A stretch of DNA of 13,440 nucleotides. It comes from Acidobacteriota bacterium. GTDB taxonomy: Bacteria; Acidobacteriota; Aminicenantia; Aminicenantales; Saccharicenantaceae. The stretch spans positions 1 through 13,440 of the forward strand of contig DMVN01000104.1 of assembly GCA_003476685.1 (NCBI GenBank), written 5' to 3'. The notes under the pieces were generated by a model. It saw only the letters and a program-made list of their open reading frames with translations. It searched no databases and was not told the origin of the DNA. Of the stretch, positions 6,511 to 13,440 are shown piece after piece. Both the position numbers and the translations under genes were made by a program. How positions within the stretch are numbered: the stretch's first letter is position 1; the number at the start of each line of letters is the position of its first letter.

Positions 6511-6540
6511 AAAGAAAAGAAATTCATGGAGGGCGAAGAG

Positions 6541-7971
6541 ATGAAGACCGCCAGAATTTTCCTTATTCTTATAATCTTTCTGACTTTATCAAGCCTGGCC
6601 TATGCTGAAATCCAGCTTCGGGCCCTGACCCTGACCGAAGGCAAGAGTGTCCAGATAACCTTTAATAAGACATCCCGGGCGCCGGCCAAATCCAGGCTGG
6701 CGGCCAATCTGTCATTTTCCAAGGGAGTGACGACGGTCGAGCTCAGTTTCGAAAAGCTGGAGCCAGCCATTCTATTCGCCGGGAACATCACCACCTACGT
6801 CATCTGGTCGGTGAACCCAGCCGGAGACTGCGAGAACCTGGGTGAAATCTTCATCGACCGCCGGGAAGCCTCGGGCAGCCAGAAATTTTACGCCCCGGGG
6901 AAAAACCTGGCCCTGATGGTCACGGCTGAACCCTATAGTGTCGTTAGAAAGCCCTCTGAACTCGTCCTCTTTACCAACGGCGAAACCAGAGAGAAAAACG
7001 TCCAGGTTGTTCCTTTTACTTTTAAGGACTTCGGCCCCGAGGCCGCACCGGCCCTGGACAGCATTGCCGTTCTGCAGTACAGCACTGACCTGCCGGTAAC
7101 CCTTTTCCAGGCCGAAAAAACCATTGAATATGCCGATAAAATCAAAGCGGCCGAGCACAATGCCAAGGCTATGGAAGACGCCAGGAAAGCCTTAGAGAAA
7201 GCCCGCAGCCTGACCAGGGATAAGAAAACCATGGCTGAAACCGCCCGGATTGCCGTCCAGCATGCCACCCGGGCCATAAAAGACACCGTTAAATACCTGG
7301 AAGAAAAAGCGGCCGCCGAAGAAGAAGCCCGGCGCCAGGCCGAAAAAGCCGCTCTGGAACAACGGGCGGCTCAGGCTGAGAGCGAAGCCAGCCAGCTCGC
7401 CCGTCAGCTGGAAGAAATAAAGCAAGAACGGGCGGCCCTGGCCAAAGAAATGTCCGAACTGGCTCGCCAGACCCGCGAGCTGGCCCAGGAAAGGGACAGC
7501 CTGGCCGCCGAAAGAGACCGCCTGGCAGAAGAACGGGAAGCCATTAAAAAAGAGCGGGACGAACTGGCTTCAAAACTAAAGATGGCTCTGTCCACCGTGG
7601 CCGAGACCACCGATACCGCCCGGGGCTTAATCGTCAACCTGGCCGGGGTCCTGTTCGATGTCAACAAGGCTACTCTTAGACCTGAATCCCAGTTGAAGCT
7701 GGCCAAGCTGGCCGGAATTTTGATGGTTTTCCAGGATATGAAATTGAGCATCGAGGGTCATACCGATTCCACCGGTTCAGAAGACTTGAACCTGCGGCTA
7801 TCGACCGAGCGGGCCCGCAGCGTCTATGAATTTCTGATGAGTCAGGGTGTTTCGCCCGAGCGCCTGAAATACCAGGGATTCGGCTCCAGCCAGCCAGTTG
7901 CTCCCAACGATACCGAAGCCAACCGGGCCAAAAACCGCCGGGTAGAAGTAATCGTGCTAAGGCAAGAGTAA
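6541..7971 (+). CDS. OmpA-family peptidoglycan-binding protein with long coiled coil
   Basis: 476 residues. Residues 1-22 are a signal peptide (MKTARIFLILIIFLTLSSLA, then YA before EIQ). Residues about 23-185 form a beta-rich domain I do not recognise. Residues about 190-358 are a highly charged Ala/Glu/Arg/Lys coiled coil with repeats such as LAAERDRLAEERE. Residues about 365-474 are an OmpA C-terminal domain, which binds peptidoglycan: LFDVNKATLRPES, GHTDSTG (406-412), N-x2-LS-x3-RA-x2-V (417-428) and NRAKNRRVEV (461-470). It probably spans from the cell wall outward as a periplasmic rod. An in-frame ATG at 6526 exists, but GGAGGG sits seven bases before 6541, so the later start is preferred. 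No gene follows in the same direction. Confidence 0.92.
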   Translation: MKTARIFLILIIFLTLSSLAYAEIQLRALTLTEGKSVQITFNKTSRAPAKSRLAANLSFSKGVTTVELSFEKLEPAILFAGNITTYVIWSVNPAGDCENLGEIFIDRREASGSQKFYAPGKNLALMVTAEPYSVVRKPSELVLFTNGETREKNVQVVPFTFKDFGPEAAPALDSIAVLQYSTDLPVTLFQAEKTIEYADKIKAAEHNAKAMEDARKALEKARSLTRDKKTMAETARIAVQHATRAIKDTVKYLEEKAAAEEEARRQAEKAALEQRAAQAESEASQLARQLEEIKQERAALAKEMSELARQTRELAQERDSLAAERDRLAEEREAIKKERDELASKLKMALSTVAETTDTARGLIVNLAGVLFDVNKATLRPESQLKLAKLAGILMVFQDMKLSIEGHTDSTGSEDLNLRLSTERARSVYEFLMSQGVSPERLKYQGFGSSQPVAPNDTEANRAKNRRVEVIVLRQE

Positions 7972-8011
7972 GTCTCGAATCAGGTCAGCCCGAAAATCAT
8001 GGCCGGGGAAA

Positions 8012-8701
8012 TCAGGCCGACTGCCGGTGCTTTTCCAGGAGATAGATGATCAGCAGCCACAGCAGCAGCACCAGGATGGCCGAGAAAATCCTCAGGTAAT
8101 TGGAAACAGTCAACACGTTGAACAGGCCATGAAAGACGGCAGCCAGAGGCAGACTGAACAGGGCCGCCAGTAACACCGACTGACCCTTAACCTTGGCCCG
8201 GGCTACGAAGTAACCCCAGATGGAGGAGAAAAGGGCATGGGTCAGGGGCGAGGCCACAGCCCGGCCAAAAAAGGCCAGCCCGGTCATCAGCGGTAGATAT
8301 CCCAAATTTTCAAAGCTGGCAAACCCAATGGCCACCGAGGAAGCATAAACCACACCGTCAGCCGGCTCGTCCACATCCCGCCGCCTTAGTATGAACAGAG
8401 CAAAGGGCAGGAACTTGAAAAGCTCTTCCAGCGGGCCGACAATCCCCAGCGAGTATAAAAAGATTTCCCGGGCCTGTCCCCTCGATACTACCAGGTTAAA
8501 GCCCTGCGGCAGGCCAATCCAGGGCAGAGCCCCGTAGGCCTGGAAACAGACAAAACCGGCCAGGAATCCCAGACAAAAAGCCTCCAGCAGGTTCACCAGG
8601 GGTTCTGGTTGCCGCCGGTCTTTGTAATAAAAATAACCGATCCAGAAAATGGCCGGACCGATGATGCTGGCCAGAATTTTCCAGATAAGAACGTCTTCCA
8701 T
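8012..8701 (-). CDS. PrsW-family intramembrane metalloprotease
   Basis: 229 residues with about seven hydrophobic helices. PrsW-family motifs are in order: GPLEELFK (89-96, Glu92 and Glu93), PADGVVYASSVAIGFASFEN (113-132, ending Glu131-Asn132), THALFSSIWGY (154-164, His155) and VFHGLFN (189-195, His191). The family belongs to the CPBP/type II CAAX protease group of membrane proteins; PrsW of Bacillus subtilis cleaves an anti-sigma factor. No anti-sigma factor gene is in the window, so the substrate is unknown. The start lies four bases after the stop of the histidine phosphatase gene, so the two are almost certainly one operon. Confidence 0.88.
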   Translation of the reverse strand: MEDVLIWKILASIIGPAIFWIGYFYYKDRRQPEPLVNLLEAFCLGFLAGFVCFQAYGALPWIGLPQGFNLVVSRGQAREIFLYSLGIVGPLEELFKFLPFALFILRRRDVDEPADGVVYASSVAIGFASFENLGYLPLMTGLAFFGRAVASPLTHALFSSIWGYFVARAKVKGQSVLLAALFSLPLAAVFHGLFNVLTVSNYLRIFSAILVLLLWLLIIYLLEKHRQSA

Positions 8702-8705
8702 TGCC

Positions 8706-9329
8706 TTAATATTTCAATAAATGCCCTGTTTCATTCAGGGTGACCGCCACAAACAGGCCATCATAGCATTCCAGCACGTTCAAGGCACAATTGTCCTGTC
8801 TCAAGCGCCAGAAGTAGCTGAAGCCCAGGTCAAGCAGTCCCAAGATGATTAAGCGATTGATGACGGTATGGCCCACGCAGACAACCGTTTGCCCGGGGTG
8901 GGCAGCGGCTATTTCCTTGACGGCGGCCACTCCGATTTTTTGCCGTTCGACCATTGCTTCCCCGCCCGGAAAATGCAGGTTATCGGGGATGGTTTGCCAG
9001 CACTCAAACAGCTCTGGCCAGCGGCCCTGCACTTCTTCCGGCGTCAACCCCTGCCATTCGCCGTAATTGATATCAGACAGGCCGGGATGAATCTTAACCT
9101 GGAGTTTCAGGGGCAAGGCGATAGCTTCAGCCGTTTTTACCGCCCGTGACAGGGGGCTGGAATAAACAGCCGCTGGTTTCCAGGCAGCCAGCAGGCGCCG
9201 GGCCAGAAGCTCAGCCTGCCTGAGGCCGTTTTCGTTAAGGGGAATGTCGGCACTGCCTCTGAATCTTTCAACCCTATTCCACTCGGTTTCTCCGTGCCTC
9301 ACAAGGACTATTCTGGTCATCGCACCCAT
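8706..9329 (-). CDS. Histidine phosphatase (phosphoglycerate mutase-like) family protein
   Basis: 207 residues. The phosphohistidine motif is LVRHGETEWN (9-18, nucleophile His12). Also present are the phosphate-binding SSPLSRAVKTAEAI (57-70), INYGEWQG (87-94, likely acid Glu91) and VGHTVINRL (152-160, His154). The domain is close to the CobC/alpha-ribazole phosphatase and broad-specificity phosphatase branch, but no cobalamin gene is near, so no substrate is assigned. Two starts are possible: 9329 with no ribosome site, or 9320 with a weak GGGTG. A promoter lies just upstream; the PrsW-type gene follows after four bases. Confidence 0.9.
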   Translation of the reverse strand: MGAMTRIVLVRHGETEWNRVERFRGSADIPLNENGLRQAELLARRLLAAWKPAAVYSSPLSRAVKTAEAIALPLKLQVKIHPGLSDINYGEWQGLTPEEVQGRWPELFECWQTIPDNLHFPGGEAMVERQKIGVAAVKEIAAAHPGQTVVCVGHTVINRLIILGLLDLGFSYFWRLRQDNCALNVLECYDGLFVAVTLNETGHLLKY

Positions 9330-9347
9330 GGACAGTCAGTTTTTGTT

Positions 9348-9376
9348 AAATTAAACAATAAGGTTAGGTTTGTCAA
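9348..9376 (-). promoter_or_regulatory. Promoter of the phosphatase-PrsW operon
   Basis: Perfect -35 TTGACA (9376-9371), a 17-base spacer and a weaker -10 TAATTT (9353-9348) on the minus strand. The leader would be only 12-21 bases depending on which start codon is used. Confidence 0.55.
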
Positions 9377-9378
9377 CC

Positions 9379-9407
9379 GGAAAAAGGGGGACACCTTACA
9401 TTTTTCC
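9379..9407. repeat. REP-like inverted repeat
   Basis: GGAAAAA (9379-9385) and TTTTTCC (9401-9407) are exact inverted copies around a core GGGGGACACCTTACA. Sequences of the form AAAAAGGGGACA...TTTTTCC are, from memory, frequent as dispersed repeats linked to Y1-type transposases in various bacterial genomes. It lies just upstream of the -35 box of the phosphatase operon. No transposase gene is present, and a single copy in this window cannot prove a repeat family. Confidence 0.4.
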
Positions 9408-9655
9408 TATTTTTTCTGCCCTGGTTAAACTCCGGAGCTCACCACATTTCAACCCCCTACCGGCTCCTGCCCGACAGCCCGCCGGCCGCCCCTTCTCTTC
9501 GCCCAAAAGCCATCAAGGAAGGCCCGCTTTCTTACTGGCACCGGGCACAACCTGGCCGACTACAGTCGCCGTCATCAACCCGTTAACCCGTTAATGGCTT
9601 CAGCTCTGGCTTTTATTACTCCACTTCCAGGTTGAACCGGAGTGAAAGTACCTAG
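9408..9655. other. Gene-free stretch upstream of pncB
   Basis: Proline-rich low-quality frames only; no protein motif. It holds a short duplication of CCCGTTAA (9579-9594) and a weak interrupted dyad around GGTTGAACC (9630-9638). Nothing else can be named. Confidence 0.45.
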
Positions 9656-9691
9656 CCGGGGCCTGGCCAGGGCTTGCCAGGGCCTCCCCGG
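9656..9691. repeat. Strong GC-rich hairpin upstream of pncB promoter
   Basis: CCGGGG (9656-9661) pairs with CCCCGG (9686-9691), and CCTGGC (9662-9667) pairs with GCCAGG (9676-9681), leaving an 8-base loop and a 4-base bulge. No T tract follows, so it is not a standard intrinsic terminator. It ends 15 bases before the pncB -35 region. Confidence 0.5.
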
Positions 9692-9706
9692 TCTCCCAGG
9701 TTTCCC

Positions 9707-9735
9707 TTTGTCTGCCGGACGGACTGGCATATAAT
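9707..9735 (+). promoter_or_regulatory. Promoter of the pncB-pncA operon
   Basis: Perfect -10 TATAAT (9730-9735), with TTTGTC (9707-9712) 17 bases upstream. Transcription should begin near 9742, only about five bases before the first pncB ATG, so the message would be nearly leaderless. Confidence 0.55.
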
Positions 9736-9746
9736 AAATATAAATC

Positions 9747-11183
9747 ATGATGAAAGCCACAACCGAATTGTTCAACCTTTCACCTCTTTACACCGACCTT
9801 TACCAGATAGCCATGGGGCAGGCCTACTTGATGGACGGAACGGCCGAAAAACCGGCGGTCTTTGACTATTTTTTCCGAACCATTCCTTTCGGCGGCGGTT
9901 ACGTCATTTTCGCCGGACTTGAGCCTTTGCTGCAATCACTGGAAAATTTGCAGTTTGAAGCTGAAGACCTGGATTATCTGCGGGAGCTCGGGTTTCAGCC
10001 CGATTACCTGGCTTTCCTTAAAGATTTCCGCTTCAGCGGCGACGTTTATTCGATGAAGGAAGGCGAGGTGGTTTTTCCTCTGGAACCGGTCATCCGGGTT
10101 GAGGGCCGGTTGTTTGAAGCTCAGCTGGTGGAAACGCTCCTGCTCAACCTTATCAACTACCAGAGCCTGGTGGCCACCAAGGCTTCAAGGATGAGGCTGG
10201 CTGCCGGGAACCGGGTGCTGAGCGATTTCGGGCTGCGCCGGGCTCCGGCCCAGGGTGGGCTGCTGGCTGCAAGAGCCGCTATCATCGGCGGTTTCGACAG
10301 CACCTCCAACCTGGAAGCGGCCCGGCTGTTCGGGCTGGAACCGGCCGGCACCATGGCCCATTCCTTCATAGAAAGCCACGGCGAAGAATTCCAGGCCTTC
10401 ATGAAATTTGTCGAAGCCAACCCCGAAAGGGCCATCCTGCTGGTTGACACCTACGACACCCTGCGCAGTGGCTTGCCCAACGCCATAAGAGCCGGACTGG
10501 AAATGAAAAAGAAAGGGCTCAAGCTCCGGGGCATCAGGCTGGACAGCGGCGACCTGGCCTATCTGTCCAAAAAAGCCCGGGCCCTGCTGGATGCGGCCGG
10601 GCTGAAAGAGGCCAAGATCGTGGCCTCCAACCTGCTGGATGAACAGGTCATCCGCAGCCTGATTGAGCAGGAAGCACCGATTGACATTTTCGGGGTCGGG
10701 ACCAAGCTGGTAACGGGTGTGCCAGATGCCGCCCTGGATGGGGTCTACAAGCTGTCGGTCTTTGACGGGCAGCCCCGGATGAAACTCTCTGACAACCTCA
10801 CCAAGACCACCCTGCCCGGCCGGAAGCAGGTAGCCAGGTTTCAGGACGAGCAGGGACTCTTCATGGCTGATGCCATCCAGCTGACCGACGAAGGTCTTCC
10901 CGAAAGAATGTTTCACCCGGTCGAACCGGGAAAATCGCTCGATCTCAGGATTTACCGGGACGAATCGCTGCTGGAAAAAGTCATGGCCGGCGGCCAGAGA
11001 TTAAAGGCAGAGCAGAGCGTAAGCCAAATCGCCGCCTACACCAGGCAAAGGCTGCAGCAACTGCCTCCGGAACACAAGCGGTTTGAATTTCCCCACGTTT
11101 ACAAAGTCGGTCTTAGCCAGAGGCTCCTGACTCTGAGAAATGAACTAATGGAAAAATACAAAGAAAAATTTGAAGGAGGCTGA
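9747..11183 (+). CDS. pncB: Nicotinate phosphoribosyltransferase
   Basis: 478 residues. Cytoplasmic enzyme of NAD salvage: nicotinate, PRPP and ATP give nicotinate mononucleotide. Family motifs run the full length: LYTDLYQIAMGQAY (14-27), VETLLLNLINYQSL (128-141), FGLRRAP (161-167), GGFDSTSN (181-188), GTMAHSF (201-207, His205 the likely phosphorylated histidine), VDTYDT (233-238), GIRLDSGDL (262-270) and FGVGTKLVT (315-323). Since TDLYQ must be kept, the start has to be at 9747 or 9750; neither has a ribosome site, and the -10 box ends 11 bases upstream, so initiation may be leaderless. pncA follows after two bases, with its ribosome site inside the last pncB codons. Confidence 0.96.
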   Translation: MMKATTELFNLSPLYTDLYQIAMGQAYLMDGTAEKPAVFDYFFRTIPFGGGYVIFAGLEPLLQSLENLQFEAEDLDYLRELGFQPDYLAFLKDFRFSGDVYSMKEGEVVFPLEPVIRVEGRLFEAQLVETLLLNLINYQSLVATKASRMRLAAGNRVLSDFGLRRAPAQGGLLAARAAIIGGFDSTSNLEAARLFGLEPAGTMAHSFIESHGEEFQAFMKFVEANPERAILLVDTYDTLRSGLPNAIRAGLEMKKKGLKLRGIRLDSGDLAYLSKKARALLDAAGLKEAKIVASNLLDEQVIRSLIEQEAPIDIFGVGTKLVTGVPDAALDGVYKLSVFDGQPRMKLSDNLTKTTLPGRKQVARFQDEQGLFMADAIQLTDEGLPERMFHPVEPGKSLDLRIYRDESLLEKVMAGGQRLKAEQSVSQIAAYTRQRLQQLPPEHKRFEFPHVYKVGLSQRLLTLRNELMEKYKEKFEGG

Positions 11184-11185
11184 CC

Positions 11186-11791
11186 ATGAAAGCCTTAATC
11201 GTGGTTGACCTTCAGAACGATTTTGTACCGGGTGGAAGCCTGGCCGTTCCCAAGGGAAACGAAATTGTCCCGCTCATAAATCAGCTGCAGGAAAAGTTTG
11301 AACTGGTTGTGGCCACCCAGGACTGGCATCCTAAAAATCACCTGAGCTTTGCTGCCAATCATCCCGGAAAAAATGTTTATGACACTATCTTACTCGGTGG
11401 AGTGGAACAGGTTCTCTGGCCCGACCACTGCGTCCAGGGCGAAAAGGGAGCCATGTTCGCCAGGGGCTTTGACGACCGCCGGGTGGAAGCCATTTTCAGG
11501 AAAGGAACTGACCCGGAGATTGACAGCTACTCTGGCTTTTTTGACAACGGCCGGAAAAAATCCACCGGGTTAGGCGATTACCTCAAGGGCCGCGGCGTGA
11601 GGCAGGTCTACGTCTGCGGGCTGGCCGCCGAGTTCTGCGTGCTTTACACGGCGCTTGACGCCATAGAGCTGGGCTTTGAAACTTACTACATCGAAGACGC
11701 CACCCGGGCCCTGAGCCATGAGGGATTTAAGGAAGCCAAGGAACAGCTTCTCAGGCGGGGTGGCAAATTAATCACTTCAGATAAGATTTAA
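11186..11791 (+). CDS. pncA: Nicotinamidase
   Basis: 201 residues, isochorismatase-like hydrolase fold. It deamidates nicotinamide to nicotinate, the substrate of the enzyme encoded just upstream. The catalytic triad is visible: Asp8 (VVDLQNDF), Lys106 (FRKGTD) and Cys151 (GLAAEFCV). Metal ligands are Asp46 and His48 (QDWHPKNH) and His81 (WPDHCVQ), with His52 also in place. Length is normal. The start has AAGGAGG six bases upstream, formed by the last codons of pncB, and the genes are two bases apart, so they are translationally coupled. The convergent neighbour is a potassium channel remnant. Confidence 0.96.
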   Translation: MKALIVVDLQNDFVPGGSLAVPKGNEIVPLINQLQEKFELVVATQDWHPKNHLSFAANHPGKNVYDTILLGGVEQVLWPDHCVQGEKGAMFARGFDDRRVEAIFRKGTDPEIDSYSGFFDNGRKKSTGLGDYLKGRGVRQVYVCGLAAEFCVLYTALDAIELGFETYYIEDATRALSHEGFKEAKEQLLRRGGKLITSDKI

Positions 11792-11866
11792 GTTATGGTA
11801 GATAGCAGAATTATGGCCCCCTAAGGATGAAAAAATTCTCTCTTTACTTTCCTTTCTATGCTGGCC

Positions 11867-12070
11867 TCAAGAATCAAGTTTACCCCCGCAATGCGGACAT
11901 CTTTTCACCTTAGATTTCTTTTTTATTTCTTCCACAAAACCCGCGCTCAAAATACCGGCCGGCAGGGCAAATAAGCCAATGCCAAGAAGGCTGATAATTG
12001 AAGCCATCATCATTTTTATGGTCATAATCGGATATATATCTCCACAATTTACGGCCGTCAGAGTAACCAC
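11867..12070 (-). pseudogene. Decayed C-terminal remnant of a voltage-gated potassium channel
   Basis: 67 residues from a GTG. The order is pore helix and filter (VVTLTAVNCGDIYP), last transmembrane helix (ASIISLLGIGLFALPAGILS, then AGF), a charged KKKSK linker and a zinc-ribbon-like tail CPHCGGKL. Functional channels read TLTTVGYGDIYP, so the filter TVGYG has become AVNCG and cannot form the usual potassium sites. The voltage sensor and first pore helix are absent: an in-frame TAA lies three codons upstream (12082-12080), and beyond it nothing resembles the channel. There is no ribosome site. It is best read as a 5'-truncated pseudogene. A real two-domain membrane peptide is a less likely alternative. 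Confidence 0.75.
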
Positions 12071-12077
12071 ACAAATT

Positions 12078-12096
12078 AATTAAAAGGCCCTTAATT
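12078..12096. repeat. Inverted repeat at the broken edge of the channel remnant
   Basis: AATTAA (12078-12083) and TTAATT (12091-12096) flank AAGGCCC. It lies exactly where similarity to the channel ends, so it could mark a rearrangement junction, or be a plain AT-rich coincidence. Confidence 0.35.
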
Positions 12097-12159
12097 GAAC
12101 AAAATTATAATCCATTCATTAATCTTAAAAATTTAAAACACTCAGAGGAGAGGAAAATT

Positions 12160-12252
12160 ATGGTTTACAGACTTAATCAGATGGCTTTACCTGCGGGGCT
12201 TAAGGGACTTAAGGGGCTTTTTCTTCGGCTGCGTTCGGGCTGGAACCTTTGA
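12160..12252 (+). CDS. Possible 30-residue small protein, antisense to the ygiQ 3' end
   Basis: The frame MVYRLNQMALPAGLKGLKGL then FLRLRSGWNL is preceded by AGAGGAGAGG, one of the strongest ribosome sites in the window, and by a TATAAT at 12106-12111 without a good -35. The peptide would be basic and amphipathic. Two thirds of it overlaps the Lys/Pro-rich tail of the ygiQ-type gene on the other strand, so its sequence may simply mirror that tail. It might instead be the 5' end of a gene lost by rearrangement. No family recognised. Confidence 0.2.
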   Translation: MVYRLNQMALPAGLKGLKGLFLRLRSGWNL

Positions 12253-13440
12253 AGCCGCGTCCTGAGATTTGAAGAGAAGGCGCTTCTGGGCTTTCTTTTC
12301 CTCAAAGCTGCGCGGGACATAGACCGGTTGACCGGTCTCCGGGTCGCGGCCCGTGTAGTACATGCAGGTTGAGCGGGTCATGGGCGTGGGAGTAAAGATC
12401 TGAACGCCTTCTACCGGTTTTTCGCCCTCAGCCTCAAGCTTTTTGATGTAAGCAGCCAGCTCTTCGGCTTCCTTCATAGTGGTGCCAGGGTGAGCCACCA
12501 TGAAGTAATATTTTAGATGCTGCTTGCGGTCGCCGGTTAATTTCTGGAAGAGCCGGCGGAATTCTTCCAGCGGGACATCGCTTTTGTTCATTAGACGGAG
12601 AACTTTCGGCGAAACATGCTCCGGGGCAATTTTGAGAAGACCCGACACATGATGATTTACCAGCTCTTTAACATACTCAGGGCTGCGCAGGGCCAGGTCG
12701 TAGCGGATGCCGCTGCGGACAAAAATTTTTTTTACCCCGGGAATTTGCCGGGCGTGTCGCAGCAGATTTATCAGCCGGCGGTGAGAGCGATCAAGCTTTT
12801 TGCAGGTCAGGCAGAAACCACGCTGACAGCGGTGGCAATCCAGGCCGTACATGTTGGCTGTGGGCCCACCCAGGTCATCTATGTAGCCCTTAAAATCGGG
12901 ATGTCTGGTCAGACGACGTATTTCCTCCAGGATAGAGTCCTCACTCCGGGAAACTATGCGGTCTCCCTGATGCAGGGAAAGAGAGCAAAAGGAACATCTC
13001 CCGATACAGCCGCGGTGGGTAACAACGGAAAATTTGCCCATTTCCAGCTCCGGGTAATCAGGCGGAATGCGGCGGGTGAAAGGCAGACCATAAATCCAGT
13101 CCAGGATTTCCGGCGTATACTCAGGCGCCGGGTATTGCAGCACATAGCGGTTGGCGTGCTTCTGGGCCAGGCTTTTGTAGTTGGCCAGCAGGCGCTGAGC
13201 CTGAAGAAATTTTTCCGGCTCTGAAGACACTTCCTCATAAGACGGAATTTCCTCAAAGCCAGGCGGCAGGTCACGGCTGACGATGGCTGTACCCCGGATA
13301 CCTTCCAGACTCTGACCGGTCTCCAGACGGCTGGCAATCTCCATAGCCTGAAGTTCGCCCGGACCATAGACCAGGTTGTCAGCCCGGGCATCCAGCAGGA
13401 TAGAGCGCCGCACCCGGTTTTCCCAGTAATCATAATGGGC
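12187..13440 (-). CDS. ygiQ: YgiQ-family radical SAM protein (C-terminal 417 residues, runs off window)
   Basis: The frame is open to the right edge, where it reads AHYDYWENRVRRSILLDARA, typical of the family, so the N-terminal part lies outside; the GTG at 13413 is internal. The radical SAM cluster motif is THRGCIGRCSFCSL (Cys-X3-Cys-X2-Cys). The family signature DDLGGPTANMYGLDC follows, with a second cysteine group Cys-X2-Cys-X4-Cys-X2-Cys (CHRCQRGFCLTC) that may hold another cluster. Further family segments are FVRSGIRYDL, KIAPEHVSPKVLRLM and FTPTPMTRSTCMYYTG. The protein ends in a Lys/Arg/Pro-rich tail instead of a longer C-terminal domain. The biochemical reaction of the family is not established. 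Confidence 0.93.
   Translation of the reverse strand, partial: AHYDYWENRVRRSILLDARADNLVYGPGELQAMEIASRLETGQSLEGIRGTAIVSRDLPPGFEEIPSYEEVSSEPEKFLQAQRLLANYKSLAQKHANRYVLQYPAPEYTPEILDWIYGLPFTRRIPPDYPELEMGKFSVVTHRGCIGRCSFCSLSLHQGDRIVSRSEDSILEEIRRLTRHPDFKGYIDDLGGPTANMYGLDCHRCQRGFCLTCKKLDRSHRRLINLLRHARQIPGVKKIFVRSGIRYDLALRSPEYVKELVNHHVSGLLKIAPEHVSPKVLRLMNKSDVPLEEFRRLFQKLTGDRKQHLKYYFMVAHPGTTMKEAEELAAYIKKLEAEGEKPVEGVQIFTPTPMTRSTCMYYTGRDPETGQPVYVPRSFEEKKAQKRLLFKSQDAASKVPARTQPKKKPLKSLKPRR

Noticed and set aside
9575..9775. 66-residue minus-strand frame over the pncB promoter
   Set aside because: It spans the GC-rich hairpin and the promoter, with no recognisable motif.
10185..10916. 243-residue minus-strand frame inside pncB
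   Set aside because: Gly/Gln-rich mirror of a high-GC coding gene whose plus-strand family motifs run full length.
13411..13413. GTG at 13413 as the start of the YgiQ-type gene
   Set aside because: The frame stays open to the window edge with family-typical residues, so this is an internal valine codon.

Overview
The window reads as chromosomal DNA from a Gram-negative, probably anaerobic bacterium of moderately high G+C. The outer-membrane/periplasmic evidence is a secreted OmpA-type peptidoglycan-binding protein. The anaerobic leaning rests on a suf gene pair, a radical SAM/SPASM maturase and a YgiQ radical SAM protein, and is inference. No marker fixes the phylum. No phage, integrase, transposase gene, tRNA, rRNA or CRISPR array was seen.

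Layout. Positions 1-1037 (minus): sufC followed by the start of a sufB/sufD-type scaffold gene that runs off the left edge; this resembles the minimal two-gene Suf (SMS) arrangement. 1269-2576 (minus): a radical SAM/SPASM enzyme with an N-terminal AbrB-like domain, resembling the proposed maturases of tungsten aldehyde oxidoreductases. 2785-3201 (minus): an ArsR-type repressor with a perfect 20-bp palindromic operator over its own promoter. 3263-3856: about 600 bp without a gene, holding an imperfect tandem repeat and a long hairpin with a T tract. 3907-4743 (plus): a membrane-anchored or exported nitroreductase/SagB-like flavoprotein. 5077-6024 (minus): a secreted class A beta-lactamase-like serine hydrolase, with a coding-like but frame-broken tract just beyond its stop codon. 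6541-7971 (plus): signal peptide, unknown beta-rich domain, long coiled coil, OmpA domain. 8012-9329 (minus): an operon of a histidine phosphatase and a PrsW-type membrane protease. 9747-11791 (plus): pncB-pncA, a compact NAD salvage operon. 11867-12070 (minus): a decayed C-terminal piece of a voltage-gated potassium channel. 12187 to the right edge (minus): most of a YgiQ-type radical SAM protein.

How the parts work together. The clearest functional unit is pncA plus pncB: nicotinamide is deamidated to nicotinate, which is then converted to nicotinate mononucleotide. The suf pair would supply Fe-S clusters, which both radical SAM proteins here need. The other genes look like independent transcription units; several have recognisable sigma70-type promoters, and three of these (beta-lactamase-like gene, arsR, pncB) bear on the choice of translation start. 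No clear, previously undescribed multi-gene system is evident. The best leads are the AbrB-radical SAM fusion with its ArsR neighbour, the potassium channel remnant, the frame-broken tract next to the hydrolase gene, and the structured element at 3663-3730.
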